Assembly: GCF_026151205.1 (NCBI RefSeq)
Contig: NC_087072.1
Coordinates: forward strand, 17,003,669 to 17,067,668
From: Bolinopsis microptera
Taxonomy: Eukaryota > Ctenophora > Tentaculata > Lobata > Bolinopsidae
Direction: 5' to 3'
Length of the DNA: 64,000 nt
Translations under genes and position numbers: made by a program
The notes under the pieces: generated by a model
What the model was told of the DNA's origin: nothing
Database searches by the model: none
The model's input: only the letters and a program-made list of their open reading frames with translations
Shown here: piece after piece, positions 22,223-34,212 of the stretch
How positions within the stretch are numbered: the stretch's first letter is position 1
Layout: the number at the start of each line of letters is the position of its first letter

Positions 22223-25200
22223 TACAAATACTTCATATCTGTGGTAAGATAAAAGTTGTTTTGATAGGTCGACGACCTGCATTTTATTCGTTATCCACCC
22301 AGTAAATTATGGTCCATTTCAAGATATTTCAAAAACTACCTTACCAGCATTCTATCAGGGATCATCAGTACCAATATATTTGCTGTCACATCATTAACGA
22401 AACTGCAGGTGTAAGCCGCTAGGAGTGTTGGGGGAAAGTTCCCCCATATTTTCTGCAAAGAACTCCGTTATCTTCGATGATTGTTTGCTCAAACTTCTAA
22501 TGGCACCAGTGGAGCGGTCCTCAAGGTAATATATTTAGTTGAATTTCTTACAGATATATTTTACTACGATCGATGTTCGAGTTCCAAAAATCGAGCTATA
22601 GGTTGTGAGAAATTTTATAAATTCATGTATAGGAAGATGTCTCAGTCTAACGATATTACTCGGTACTTAACCCAACCTTTGTGCAGATCAAGGCCTAAGG
22701 AAGCACACAAGAACAGAGGGACAGACAGGGAAACGGTTTAAAGATAGCCCGGTAAACTAATGGTCGGGTAGCAGATAGGACTTCACATCACTCAACCATG
22801 ATCGGTGGGAACGGTAAGGCTGTGTGTTATCTTAGTTTTGCGTTGGTGATGCATTTGATGTCTGTACTGTGTCTTGGTCGCTCTATTTGCTGATTGTTCG
22901 CTCTTGTGTTTTCGCTCACGGATTAATCACGCGAAAATCATTGCAGCTCTGTGGCTAATCACACTTTCATTTTTGTGATGTACTCTTCAACTGTGGTGAT
23001 TTTATAGCGTGCCTCTTTTATACACGTTTATTTCTGGTTAAGTAAACTATAAATATGCATGTCGACTGTATTGTATGACGCTTCCTTTCTCTTCAGTCTC
23101 AAATTTGCATATATTTTTCGCTCCTTTACGAAATTAGAATAAAATCCGTTTGTTTGTTGCTTATTAAGCACCGTTTTATGATTATTTTATCTTATTTGAC
23201 TCCCAACAGCCGTTTCTTGTACTGTGGCAGGGAGGCAGCCTTTATAGTTCTTAAAGATACCACCTCCAAGCTTTCTTGTTAATTACACTTTTATTTTTAG
23301 ATATTGTGAAAGCACGGCTTAACGTTTGAAGACCTTTGGTGAACGAATTCGTGACAGCTTTGCAGTCCTCACAAACCTGAACCTATCAATATGGGGTAAC
23401 CGCACAACTTTACTTTGAGGGTATACCTGACCCGTACCTTGGGTGTACCCTTACCGTACCATAGTTTAAGGAATGGGAAATTCTATTAGCGGGGTTATTT
23501 CGTCGACTGTGAACTGTTCACTTTGACTCCGAGTTTTTGGAATTATACGATCATATTTAAGTTATGTATCTTGAAAATCAAAGTGAGTTTATTGGAAAAC
23601 CAGTATTTATTGTGAGCCTTAGTATTCTCACTACGCGATAACATTTAAAGGTTCATTCTTATCTTACAAATTTGTGTTTGACGATATAATGACCAATATA
23701 TGGTACAGTCAATCATTCCTCTTCATAATTATTTCAATTCCATTCTTTTATTCTTCTAAAAAAAACGGCGACATTTTGTTGAAAATGAACGCTATTTCCT
23801 TACCGTTTTATTGAGAGGTAGGATCCCGGCGCTCGTTGCGTGGGCGCTGCCTCGTTCGCATTGATCACTCGGACAATTTATATTCACTTTTTCTCTCTCA
23901 CTATTTCAACGCTTTCTTCAAAGGATACGATTCTGATCCAGTTTAATAGTCTTTTCATTTATTTACAAGTACGCTTTTTTAATAATATCCTCGGCCTGCA
24001 TTTCGACAAAAATGTATTAAGCGATTTTATTCAATGTTTTGGTATGAGGCTTCAAGAGTAGGAATAACACAGAGTGTCGTTTTCCATTTATTGTATTCGT
24101 TAGTGGATTTATAAAGTTTGGTTTAATAGTTTAAAATTAAATTGGCTGACAGGTATAAAACTAACTGTTCGGTATTCACTTTTCTACCAAAGTGCTGTTG
24201 TTTAGTGTCAGTATTATATGAGTTTAATGAGTTACGTTATGGGTTTAAACGGGTGATATATGTTTTTAATAGAGATGGTTAAATTGTACCTAGCTTTTTA
24301 TCAATTTGCTGCGCAGTGCACTTCTGTTACATGACATTTTTGACTTTTTCTCAACAAACAAAAGGACATTATCCTCGGACAGATTTGGGGAATTTATGAG
24401 CCGCTCAAGATTGAACTATAAAATATCATGTTGTTTTTTATTGATAATTGTGAGTATATCAACATGAATGATGAAATATATGTAAAAAGTGTGTGATAGT
24501 CACTCAAACATAATACCTCAAAAGACATTCCACAGTAAACCGTTGGAAGACAAAAAATTAATTTGGATAAAGTACTTTAAGGTAAAAACCTTTTCCTATT
24601 CTTAAAGTAAAATCCGTTCAAGTCTCTTTTGCAAAGATTTTTCAAGCATAAATAATAATACGGTAATAATAAGGCGAAGACATAAGTTTGGAGGCACAAT
24701 AAGATACACACTGTGGTAACACAGTATATTTAACAGTTTGTACAAGTTTTGTCTATACTCAAAGATTACAGGCATCTAATACTGAATTGAAAAATTGTTT
24801 ATTATGTAAAATTAGGCATTTCATACAGTAAACACAGCTGATATTCTCGCTGCATGCTGGAAATCGTTTCTGGGATATCAGCATCGGACGCAAGCTCTTG
24901 GAGTCGCTGTACTACCGCTGCTGGAATTTCTCCACCACACGTGCCCTGCTAAAATCAGCTTAATTTCTTAAATTCCGTTTCCAATTTTCGCATGTTGGAA
25001 CGAACTTTAATTAGTCATGCGCAGATGTCATTGCGATACATAATTGTCCCAGTGACATGCTTATTAAGACGAAAAGGTTTAAAAGGTTATCCCCGTGCTT
25101 AAAATTTAAACAGTCTTTAGCAAAAGCAGCAATTTGCGATTTTTTGAGATCATCTTTTTAATGAACATGTCCCTGATTGTAATAGTGATTATTAAGCATA

Positions 25201-25731
25201 TCTCGCATTGAAGCTGTTGCATCAATTAGCAATTCAGTTTTTATGACTATAATGTCCTCATGCTGAAACAAGGGGCTACTGCGTTTGATCTTTTGTTATG
25301 TGAGTCAAGCACATGTTGCTGGTCGAGCATCATGACGTTATGGATTTTGAAAGCAGGGAAGCTGCTTGGGATGCTGCTTCGCGGAAGCTGCTCTATCTCC
25401 GTTTTTACAGACTTTCCCCCTTCAGACGTGGAGTCAGCAAGACGAGAACCGGCTGCGATTCGTGCCTAGTGGCGTTTCTCTCTGTCTGTTCTTTTTAATG
25501 CGATCAGATTGTCACGGAAATGATGGATTGTAGCGTACTTTACAGCCTCGACAAGTTACTGTTTCCACATGATATCGTTTAATATGAGTGAGAACTGGGG
25601 TATTGCCAAAGTAGGTGGAGAAAACTCTGTTTTTATTTCATATGTTGAATGTAAACCGAAAACCACTACAAAGTATTGTTGGGCTGTTGGTTTGTACATT
25701 TAGTATGTCTATGATTTATGGTAACCATCGG
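22223..25731. other. Gene-poor AT-rich stretch
   Basis: No domain-bearing frame, RNA gene or clear repeat was recognised. A frame at 22481-22741 and another at 23840-24061 lack any recognised motif. Confidence 0.4.
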
Positions 25732-25739
25732 TAACCTAC

Positions 25740-25920
25740 CAGGGACAAAAGGATTTCGGCGGCTATGTACGAAATCGCGAAATTTCCCATTCTCCGCCGA
25801 CAAAATTTTGATGGATGTTTTTAATGTTTTGCCTCGTTTTTTAATTTCCCTGAATTTCGCTCGGTTACACGCGATTGTTGGCCAAATTAAGTTAGACGCG
25901 AAATCCCCTGTTGTTCCCTG
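25740..25920. mobile_element. 181-bp hAT-like miniature element
   Basis: Ends are inverted repeats starting CAGGGACAA (left) and CAGGGAACAA (right, reverse). Flanks TAACCTAC (25732-25739) and TAACTACT (25921-25928) agree at six of eight bases. CAGGG starts and 8-bp duplications fit hAT. Non-coding. Confidence 0.6.
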
Positions 25921-25928
25921 TAACTACT

Positions 25929-28129
25929 GATACTTATGAGGATGACGTTTGTTCAGCGATCTGCTCTTATTCCTGACTTCTCTGCTTCCGCTTTCTCTCG
26001 GATTCACCTGCTCGATAATTTGTCATGTAAAATCACTGTAACTTAATAGATTAGACGGGAAACTTGATTTTTAAAACGTTTTACTGTAGCTTTCTAGTTT
26101 GTAGATCGCTGGTACTTGAGTCGCAGTTCATGCATGCCTATTATGAGTATGATATTTAGCGGTTTGATAATTAGCAGTATCTTGGTTTGCGTTTTTTCTA
26201 AAAAAACATATTTACAAAATTACAAAGTCACTCTACTGGACGGTACTACAGAGAAGACGTCAAAAAACTGTTTCTCCTATCCTATATACTGTGTTGTAGG
26301 AATTAGTACCTGGCTCGTTGTACTTTTAGGCTTCATGAGCCGGAGGAGTTGGCGGCAGGGGGACGCCGTCTGAAAACATGCGCTGGGCGGGGTATACTCT
26401 GGTCGGGAGGTGAAGGTGGGGGTGCGGGGTGCGGTGACTGACGCTTACTCCTTCTGCCGTCTTGCTCCATGTTGCTAAATGATGGGGTTTCGTTGTTGGT
26501 GACTATAGAGCGCAGTCATGGCTAAACTTATCAATACGTGTTAGATAGAGTGGGGGTTCTTTGTCAAAAGATGAAAAGACTCGAGTATATGATGCTCGTC
26601 ATTTATGTTCTTGTTTCGAGCTCGGCGGTGTTCTGGGGTCGTTGCGCCTACGCTACGCTCCAGTTCAATCTGGTTACATCAAGCGAAATCAAGCTTTACA
26701 CACGCAGACAGCCGTTCCAGAGCTTCTACGGATACTGTATATACGAGAACACGCTCTCTCTCTCACTCTTCACTCTCTTCTGCTCTCTCTCTTCTCTCAG
26801 TCTCTGAGTCTAATTCGACCGTATAATTGAGATAAGCGCGTATTTATTAGCGGCTCCCTCTTGGATGATGACCGATGCTATTGACAGGAAGGTCTTACAC
26901 ACCCCGCAGAGAATGGGCGATCACCCGTCCGCTTGATTATATGCAATAATTCCTCGAGGCCCCGGAGATCCTTAGGAGCTGGGTCCACAGTAAGAGTTCG
27001 GTTACAGTTCGGACGATACCGAACATAGGCTACTACTGCATTATGTATGGATCCGCGTCGCGAGTTACTTACTCAGTAAGCTTGCGCACGCGGTCGTGAA
27101 GCTTGTCTATTAATGAAGTTAATTCTAGTTATAGTATAAAAGTTATAACTTGTAGTGTTTTTTTAAGACTAAGATAAGGTCTGATATGCTAATGAACGAT
27201 CATTTACTCTGATCATTTCCTGTTTTAATAAAATTGTGCTTCTATGTTCTAGTGCATCAATGATATCACGTTCAACTAAGTGGCTTGGTCTTCTTGTTCT
27301 TCAAGGACGTCTTTATGAATAACATGGAATAGTGAACTACGGATTCTCCTTTGAAGTCCTGATGTGACTGACACTGTAGTTACACGTCTGAGGGCAGTGA
27401 GGGAGAGGCGTAACGGAGCCAGCAAGACCTCATGGAAGTTTCGTAAATCTAAATAACATTTTTATTTTATTCAAAGCTCCTTCGCCGAGCGTTGAAGGCT
27501 CTTGATGTATTCTATGGAAATGACCTTCTATTAGTGGTGGACTTTAAACAAAGCCACATACTGATACTTCATTAATGTGGTAGCTATTCAGCTATGTAAG
27601 TGATTCGGTCCTAAGGGACCCTGTGTACACTGGGTTCTATTGTTCTATTCTTTGATTGGGAATCAAATGGCTTGACGGGTGCATGCTAGTGGAAATACTT
27701 TCCCGAGCTGCATCCAGGAAACTGTTTTCTGCTACTAATGAGCTAGGTGGGGCGGCTATCTTTTACCAGTGTTGGAATTTACATTTAGGACTGAAAAACG
27801 TTTGTAACATGAATGCTAAGCGTTTAAGAAGCCCAAGGACTCAGATTAAGCAACCTACTAACAGTGTACTAAAAAAAAAAATTTTGTCATATAAGGTTGG
27901 GACTAATGTAAATAAAGTACAAGCCTCTTAATTCAAAATATTTATAGCTTCTCTTAATGTCCTATTTCGGTTGTCATAGTTTACAATTTGCTAATGCCTT
28001 ATGATGTTTTGAGAACCTAAAACTGACTATTTCAGATCAACTTAACATATCATAACACGTTACAATATATATATATTTCGCAGATAAAATCGACCATGAC
28101 GTGAAGTCAAAGTTTAATTGAAAGCCCTG
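25929..28129. other. Intergenic, no gene recognised; CT-rich patch at 26745-26815
   Basis: Several frames (26538-26830, 27656-27931) overlap here without domain, splice or codon signals that convince me. 26745-26815 is a CTCT-rich low-complexity run. Confidence 0.4.
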
Positions 28130-28655
28130 TTTTATAATAATTCCTTTAATCATAAATAAAATAAGAGCTTAAACCACGAATCAGTTAACTAGAAGTTAAC
28201 TTGAGGTAATATTCTTTTGGTGATTGTATATATAATATAATAATTTTAAAAATTTGGGGTCTTATCAAAGCTTTGTAAATGGATATCATCACAGATTTTT
28301 CCCTGATAATCAGATTTCTAACAATCCAACATATCATTCTGTTGGCTTTAGATATTGAAGCCTTTATCTGTTCATTCCATAGCAGAGAGTTATGGGTTAT
28401 AACTCCCAAGTCTTTTTCCTGTACAGATTCTGCCAATGTAACTCCATTAAGAGAATAACTTGGGTTATCGTTAACATCTAAATGCATTACCGAACACTTA
28501 GTAGGATTAAACTTTAAAAGCCATTTACTCTCCCACATCTCTAGTTCGTTCAGATCATTAACTATAGTTTCATGCTCGGAGGCATTAGCTATAAGCTTAA
28601 GATCATCAGCAAATATTTTAACTTTACTTTTAATGTTATCTGGTAAATCATAGAT
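28130..28655 (-). pseudogene. Non-LTR retrotransposon reverse-transcriptase fragment, 3' end
   Basis: Reading from 28655 down to 28185, the frame gives YDLPDNIKSKVKIFADDLKL followed by WESKWLLKFNPTKC and EKDLGV. This is the catalytic FADD block and the thumb-side motifs of LINE reverse transcriptases. The frame stops at 28185; a 3' tail of about 55 bases follows. The enzyme would copy RNA at a nicked target, but the piece lacks the N-terminal endonuclease and most of the fingers. A ~110-bp copy of its last part lies inverted at 31384-31495. Confidence 0.85.
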
Positions 28656-28770
28656 TTGCCATAATGAGGCTTTTGTCCTGGCTGGTCTTGGCTGCCAGAA
28701 GTGTTGCTACTCGTTTAAAGAACATGGTAGCTTGTGGGCCCATACCTCCGGTGGTCGAGAATACAAGGCA
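28656..28770 (-). pseudogene. Fragment of a second retroelement protein
   Basis: The frame reads VCNCLVFSTTGGMGPQATMF then FKRVATLLAAK. From memory this matches a segment (LVFSTTGGMGxEAxxFYKRLA) seen at the C-terminal end of retroelement-encoded proteins of cnidarians and fish. It abuts the reverse-transcriptase fragment at ~28655 in the same orientation but another frame. Another piece of what may be the same family lies at 53446-53770. Confidence 0.5.
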
Positions 28771-28776
28771 ATTGCA

Positions 28777-29645
28777 CACAAACCTCGCTTCTCGATTAGG
28801 AACATGACAGACAACAATAAAAATTCCGTATACCACTGCAGCTGATCTCCAGGTATAATGTATGGCTTGGAGGTTAGCGCTCGATTCCTAAACGATTGAA
28901 TATTGGTGAGCCGCGCGCAAAAATTAAATGTTAAGTTTAAATTCATAACTATGGATTAAATTATATTTTTAAAATTGATAAGTCGTTTGAAACTTTTTAT
29001 ACATAAGATGTTAAAAACAAAAGCAAATAAATAAATAATTAATTAGTACTTAAAGTATAATTTAATTCATTTTGAAATTCCAATTTTGCGTTTGGCTCAC
29101 TGTACAATTTAAAAATTTAATTTTCAAGCAGGTATAATTTATTTAAATAAGCTCCGCCGGTTGTTTCAAAAGTCAACAAAATGGTTATAAATGATTGAAA
29201 GATTTTAAAATAAAACATTTTATCAAGCTTTACGGTAACAAATTCACATAGCTATGTGTATACGCGTACTGCGTGACGCGCTTAAGCGAAATGGCTTTGG
29301 TTAGAGCAAGCGAAAAAATTTAAGTAAAATAAAATGAAACTTGTTAAGTACAAAATAATTATTTAATTATATTTGTTTTTCTTTTTGATATCTTAAGTGA
29401 GAACATTCTCAAATGACTTTTCAATTTTAGAAATATAACTAAGTTCATATTTTTGAATTTAAACTTGACATTTAATTTTTGCGCGCGGCTCACCAATCTT
29501 CAATCACCAATCTTCAATTCCTAATCTTTAGGAATCGAGCGCTAACCTGTACTCCATACATTATACCTGCAATTAAGTTGTAGTCGTATTTGGCATTTGC
29601 ATTGTATTGTTGTCTGTCATCTTTCTAATCGACCAGCAAGGTTTG
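28777..29645. mobile_element. ~870-bp element with ~170-bp inverted arms
   Basis: Left arm about 28777-28950 and right arm about 29450-29645 are inverted copies. Shared blocks include ATGACAGACAACAATA, CAGGTATAATGTATGG, TTAGCGCTCGATTCCTAA and GAGCCGCGCGCAAAAATTAA. The right arm carries small internal duplications of an ATTGGTGA-type unit. The AT-rich centre is non-coding. Target duplications could not be fixed. Confidence 0.65.
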
Positions 29646-29944
29646 TTTAGTTAGTTCAGACTCACTAGTAAATAGTAGTTACCGTAAACAAGACGAGACG
29701 TTGCCAAAGGTTTAAGTTTTCTTGTCTAGTTGCAATGCCCGCCAAGAATTACCTATCGACAGGCCCTGACAGCCAAATCTGTTTTTGTGAACTCTACTTG
29801 CAAATATTGACATCTTGAGATTGCTGTGATAGGACGAATTTGATCCCAGGGGCTCCCACCCACCGCTTCGGCGGCAAGTTGATACACTTTCCACAAGCTA
29901 TTTTGGTCTATTCGATGTGAGATGTTTCAGGTGCAGGGTTGGCG

Positions 29945-30074
29945 GTCCCTCCTTTTCAATTAAACATTCCTAGTTGAAAACAGTGTCTGGAAGATTGCTT
30001 TTCTTACGTTTCTTATACTTGGGAAATGAAAAAAGATATTCAGTGTTTAAAATACTTTTGGCCTAAGTTAGACA
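29945..30074 (-). pseudogene. Broken 5' piece of a CACTA-like transposase gene
   Basis: In reverse orientation this matches the leader and first ~25 codons of the intact transposase at 34213, then similarity ends near 29950. The frame is damaged (codon changes and a stop in the shared part). The upstream continuation lies at 31656-31700, beyond an inserted 1,581-bp transposon. Confidence 0.75.
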
Positions 30075-31655
30075 TGGACATGTTCAAACCTAGTTGGTGG
30101 TTTGTTTCATTTTTCCCACTCTTCACTATTGAAATCTGTAACATTTCAAGAAAAACTGAAACTACTGACAAAAACTAGACCCTTTGACTGAGGGCACCCT
30201 TAAATCAGAATTTTTGTAACATATTCAGGCCCTGAGATATAGCAGTTTAGTTGGGGGCCCTGGATATTGAATTTTGTAATGCACTTCTGTGTTACACTTT
30301 TTCAATGGGTTGTTAGAGAAACTTGTGGATAGTTTTTGAAGTTCAGACCAGTTTTTCTAGGTCACAAAGGGTTCCATCAACCATATTCTTGACCAAATTT
30401 TGTACTTGGGCCCATATATATTGTAACATTAGAAAGTAAATGTATAGAGTATGTATCCTAGTGTGAGGGGTGTTAGGCAAGCTATATTATAGCTGTTGAA
30501 GCTCAGACCAGTTTTCCTAGGTCATAAAGGGTTCCATCAACCATATTATTGACCAGATTTTGTACTTGGGCCCAAAACATTAAATTTTGTAACGTTGTAA
30601 TGATATTTAAATTAAAAGTTTTAAATATCCAACCTTTAATCTAATTAGCTTTATTCATTTGATTAAATTTACCGCGTTCTGTTGCGGATTGTCAATTCAA
30701 ATTGTTAAAAAATTCAACAATTTGGTCCCAATTACCATTTTTTTAAATTTGTTAATTTGTTTCATGTTTTTATTTGAATGCATCAACCAACTTAAAACCA
30801 ATACTAGATCAAACAACTCTGTATATCATATTTATTTATAACCATGTTACGTTATTCAAAGAAATGGGCCTTTTATTGATTATGAACCATATACCAAGAT
30901 TGTGGTAATGCCTTTATACAAGAATTGCTGCACTAATAACCTGGTTTGAGATTGAAATACATATCCTACACTAGCTGTGGTTGTAACAAAATATTAAGAT
31001 ATCATGACAACAAGATGTTAGGTACATTTTGGGCCTTATAATGAAATCATAAGTGGGCCTTTTTTCATTCCACAGCTAAGCAAATACCTAAAGTACATTT
31101 ATGTGAATTTTTAGAAATAAATAATTGGCTGAACCATTGAAAAGTGTAACCAAATGTTTCATTTCTCAACATAACTGGGCCATTTTACAATATTATTCAT
31201 AGCCGATGACCGATGGGCCATTGTTAGCCCCAAGCAGTTTGGTCCCTCTTTCCTGCCACTCAGCATTGCCTACTGTAAAGTAGAAATTTTTTAAGACAAT
31301 AGAGAAACTGACCTTGTTTCACTAAATTCCCCTTAATTCAACCACTTACCATAATAAAAATACTAACAACCAAATAAAGTTTTTTTAAATAATTATATAC
31401 AATCACCAAAGAATATTTCCTCAAGTTTACTTCTAGCTAACTAATTCGTGGTTTAAGCTCTTATTTTATTTATGATTAAAGGAATGTAAAATAAAACTTT
31501 TCATTTCATTGGAGACCATTTGGTCTGACAATTATAATCATCTCTGAAAGTTTCAAGACCATTGCAAGTAATTATAAATGGACTTATTGTAATAATGAGA
31601 TAATTGTCCATTTTGGCAGTGAAACAAAATCCACAACCAGGGTTGAAAATGTCCA
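30075..31655. mobile_element. 1,581-bp transposon inserted in the transposase fragment
   Basis: The ends are inverted: TGGACATGTTCAAACCTAG and, on the other strand, TGGACATTTTCAACCCTGG, followed by a shared GTTTGTTTCA-like stretch. A 4-bp GACA flanks both sides (30071-30074, 31656-31659). The intact transposase locus gives the empty site with a single GATA. Inside are two ~80-bp direct repeats (30336-30415, 30492-30570) containing GGGTTCCATCAACCATATT, and a LINE 3' piece at 31384-31495. No transposase is present. Confidence 0.75.
31384..31495 (+). repeat. LINE 3' end copy inside the 1,581-bp transposon
   Basis: About 110 bases are the reverse complement of 28130-28240, covering the last codons and tail of the LINE fragment, with roughly one difference in ten by eye. 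Confidence 0.7.
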
Positions 31656-31700
31656 GACACACTGTTTATTTAACCGTCATAGGAAAATAGATTTGTAACA
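31656..31700 (-). pseudogene. Upstream remainder of the broken transposase copy
   Basis: Reverse complement of ~34100-34144, the leader region of the intact transposase. Together with 29945-30074 it forms one fragment interrupted by the 1,581-bp element. Confidence 0.7.
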
Positions 31701-32524
31701 TTAAAAATATAATTGTCTGCATTGACTTTCCTGAATCTGTTTTTAATTAAAGGCAGCCAAATTTTGAATTGAGATAATATTGGTATGCTAAATTAGAGTA
31801 AAGTATATTCAAGTATATTAAAGTACATAAAAGTATATTTAACTTGAAGTATTTTACTTAATAATATATTAATACTTGAACATGGCAACCCCCTTCCCAA
31901 TTTGACTATTATTTTATTTGATGGGGGCTTCTCATTGGCTGTTTATGACGCCATCAGTATACATGTGGAGTGGGACCTTGAACATGCCATTTAGAATCAG
32001 AATTAGAATTAGGATTATAATTAAATTTACACAGCAATACATTAAGAGTAAAGAATAAAAAATAATTCAAGAAGCTTAATCTGCTCTGCAGGACATTCAA
32101 GTCAGTCGAAAACTGTTAGTAGAATACCCTTCTAGGGACATAAAGATATAGCATGTAAAACATAATAAGTGATAAATTAATGAGTGATAAAATAAGATAT
32201 GATTTAACAGTGAACTGTGGGCATGAAGGTAACAATTTATGTTGAAAATTTATGATGAAAATTACATAGATTAGATGCCCACTTTGGAATTTCGTTAGTA
32301 ATATCATTTACAGTTACACATAGAAGTATAAAACAATAATAAAATGGCAATGAGAACAAGTGGGAATGAATAAGGAGATGTTTAAAGTTCTACCTCTGAA
32401 AATAAGTTTTAAATAGGATTCAAAATTTTAAAGTTTAACTTATTAGATTTGATAAGGTAATATAATAATGCAGGGGGCCTTTCCACCCGACAAAAACTCC
32501 AACACTTTAAAAAATTTTCAGTTG
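31701..32524. other. Non-coding, AT-rich
   Basis: Contains a patch of AAGTATATT-type repeats at 31795-31875. No gene recognised. Confidence 0.4.
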
Positions 32525-32875
32525 TCACATAGCTTGAGTGTAGAAATAGTCGAAACTATTGTTTATTTCATAGGATGAGACTCCTTGAATTACATGTGAC
32601 ATAAATTTAGATTTCATACATTGTGAGAATTTTACACTACATTCTATAGTCCTTATGTTCTCTGGAATTGTATACCAACATTTTGCACCTAAATATGTAA
32701 AGGTTTTGTGTGCTCTGGATTTGTGAATATAAAGGTTGCACCTCTCAGCATCACGTGATCCTCCGGATACATAACAAAATTGACCGGTGAATGATGATGG
32801 TACAGCCTCATTAATAAGTTTATACATATAAGTTGATAAATAGAGTTGTCTTCTTAAATTTGTAAGGGTAATCAC
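32525..32875 (-). pseudogene. LINE ORF2 C-terminal fragment
   Basis: A 116-codon frame begins with LRRQLYLSTYMYKLINEAVP and continues with ERCNLYIHKSRAHKTFTYLGA, KCWYTIPENIR and CSVKFSQCMKSKF. This is the pattern of the tail of LINE proteins (RR....Y+..N...P, R......P..R......F...G...WN.LP..IR). It is separate from the fragment at 28185-28655 and has no upstream polymerase domain. Confidence 0.7.
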
Positions 32876-34081
32876 TTAATGTTTCGATATACATTTACTG
32901 ATGGTTTCCGCCAATAAACATCCAGAGTAAATTTTGCTACTTTCTTGTATAATATAATATATTATATCAATCTTAATTCTTAACTTAATTCTCTTGAGAA
33001 TTAAGTTTGGTTTTGGCAGCCTTACACCATATTATGTGCAGGTAATCAAATTAGGGGTACATTGTTCAACGGTTTCTGCTTGGCCCAACATTCTGGACTT
33101 TCAAGGTTTTCTACTCTAGCAGCAGGGGGTGTTTAGTGTGCACTTTATACTGCTGAATAAATATGGGACCACACCCATATTACATATTAGGCACATATGT
33201 GGGAAATTTGTATCTCAGCTTCTGAAGGGTGTAGAGACTTAAACTTGAGCTTAAAATTACTGCAATACTAAAGTTTATTTTGGTGCTGCTAAGATGCTGA
33301 AGCTCCCGCTGAGTCAGGGACTTACTTATAGATAAAAATGAGAAACACTGATATTTACATACATGTTACATGGCAAGATCTCCATCCAAAAGGATTAGTC
33401 TGCATCGACTGCGTCATTACTTTGTATTTAGCAACTTCGGCGGGTAACATTTCTCCACCCCTTTCGATCTGCAGCTAATCTTCTCATGCCCTACAATTAT
33501 ATTCAACACATGGTCTCCGGCCTCTGCAGGGTTATTCTGGGCTAGAATTATTTGGGTACCACTGCCCAACTTCTATCAGTAGTTCAGCCCTGGCTTAGGT
33601 GGCAAAATTTCTTGGTTGCCCTCAGGCGCATATATTATATATGGATTTTATATCCATCTCACTTCATACGAACCACAATAGCAGAATGTTCATTATATTC
33701 ATTTGCAGGCTATTGAGCAGATTCGGGGTCTATATTGCTCAGTTTTGAAAATATTCATTTCAACCTGTTTTTCTAAGGTATGAACTTGGGCTTAAAATAC
33801 TTATTCGTATTTAATCAAAGCAACATCAAATCATTAGACTCATTACACAACTCAATTAGATTATTCCGTAAACTTTGTTCAATGGCCTCAATCCACATGA
33901 GACAGCAGACACACAAATGAAGTAACTTCTATAGCTGAAGTTATTTCATTTTGTAAAATAAGTAACTTCCATGACCTAGAAAGTTACTTCCAATCACAAG
34001 CTTGACCATCACAAATTGTGGTTTCGGTTATTTAGCAATACAACCAGTTTAGTAATACAGTTAAATTCTTGAACTGTTAGG
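32876..34081. other. Non-coding; includes a copy of the repeat seen at 56848-57415
   Basis: About 33130-33275 is, in reverse, similar to the tandem repeat at 56848-57415, sharing the CTTCAGAAGCTGAGATAC block. The rest shows no gene. Confidence 0.45.
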
Positions 34082-34212
34082 ACAATACCAAACATTTTTA
34101 ACGTTACAAATATAATTTCCTATGACGGTTAAATAAACAGTGTATCTAACCTAGGCCAAAAGTATTTTTAACACTGAATATCTTTTTTTCATTTCCCAAA
34201 CATCTCAGTATT

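Noticed and set aside
26538-26830. Three overlapping plus frames with hydrophobic N termini
   Set aside because: They end in a CT-rich low-complexity run, and no domain or splice support is visible.
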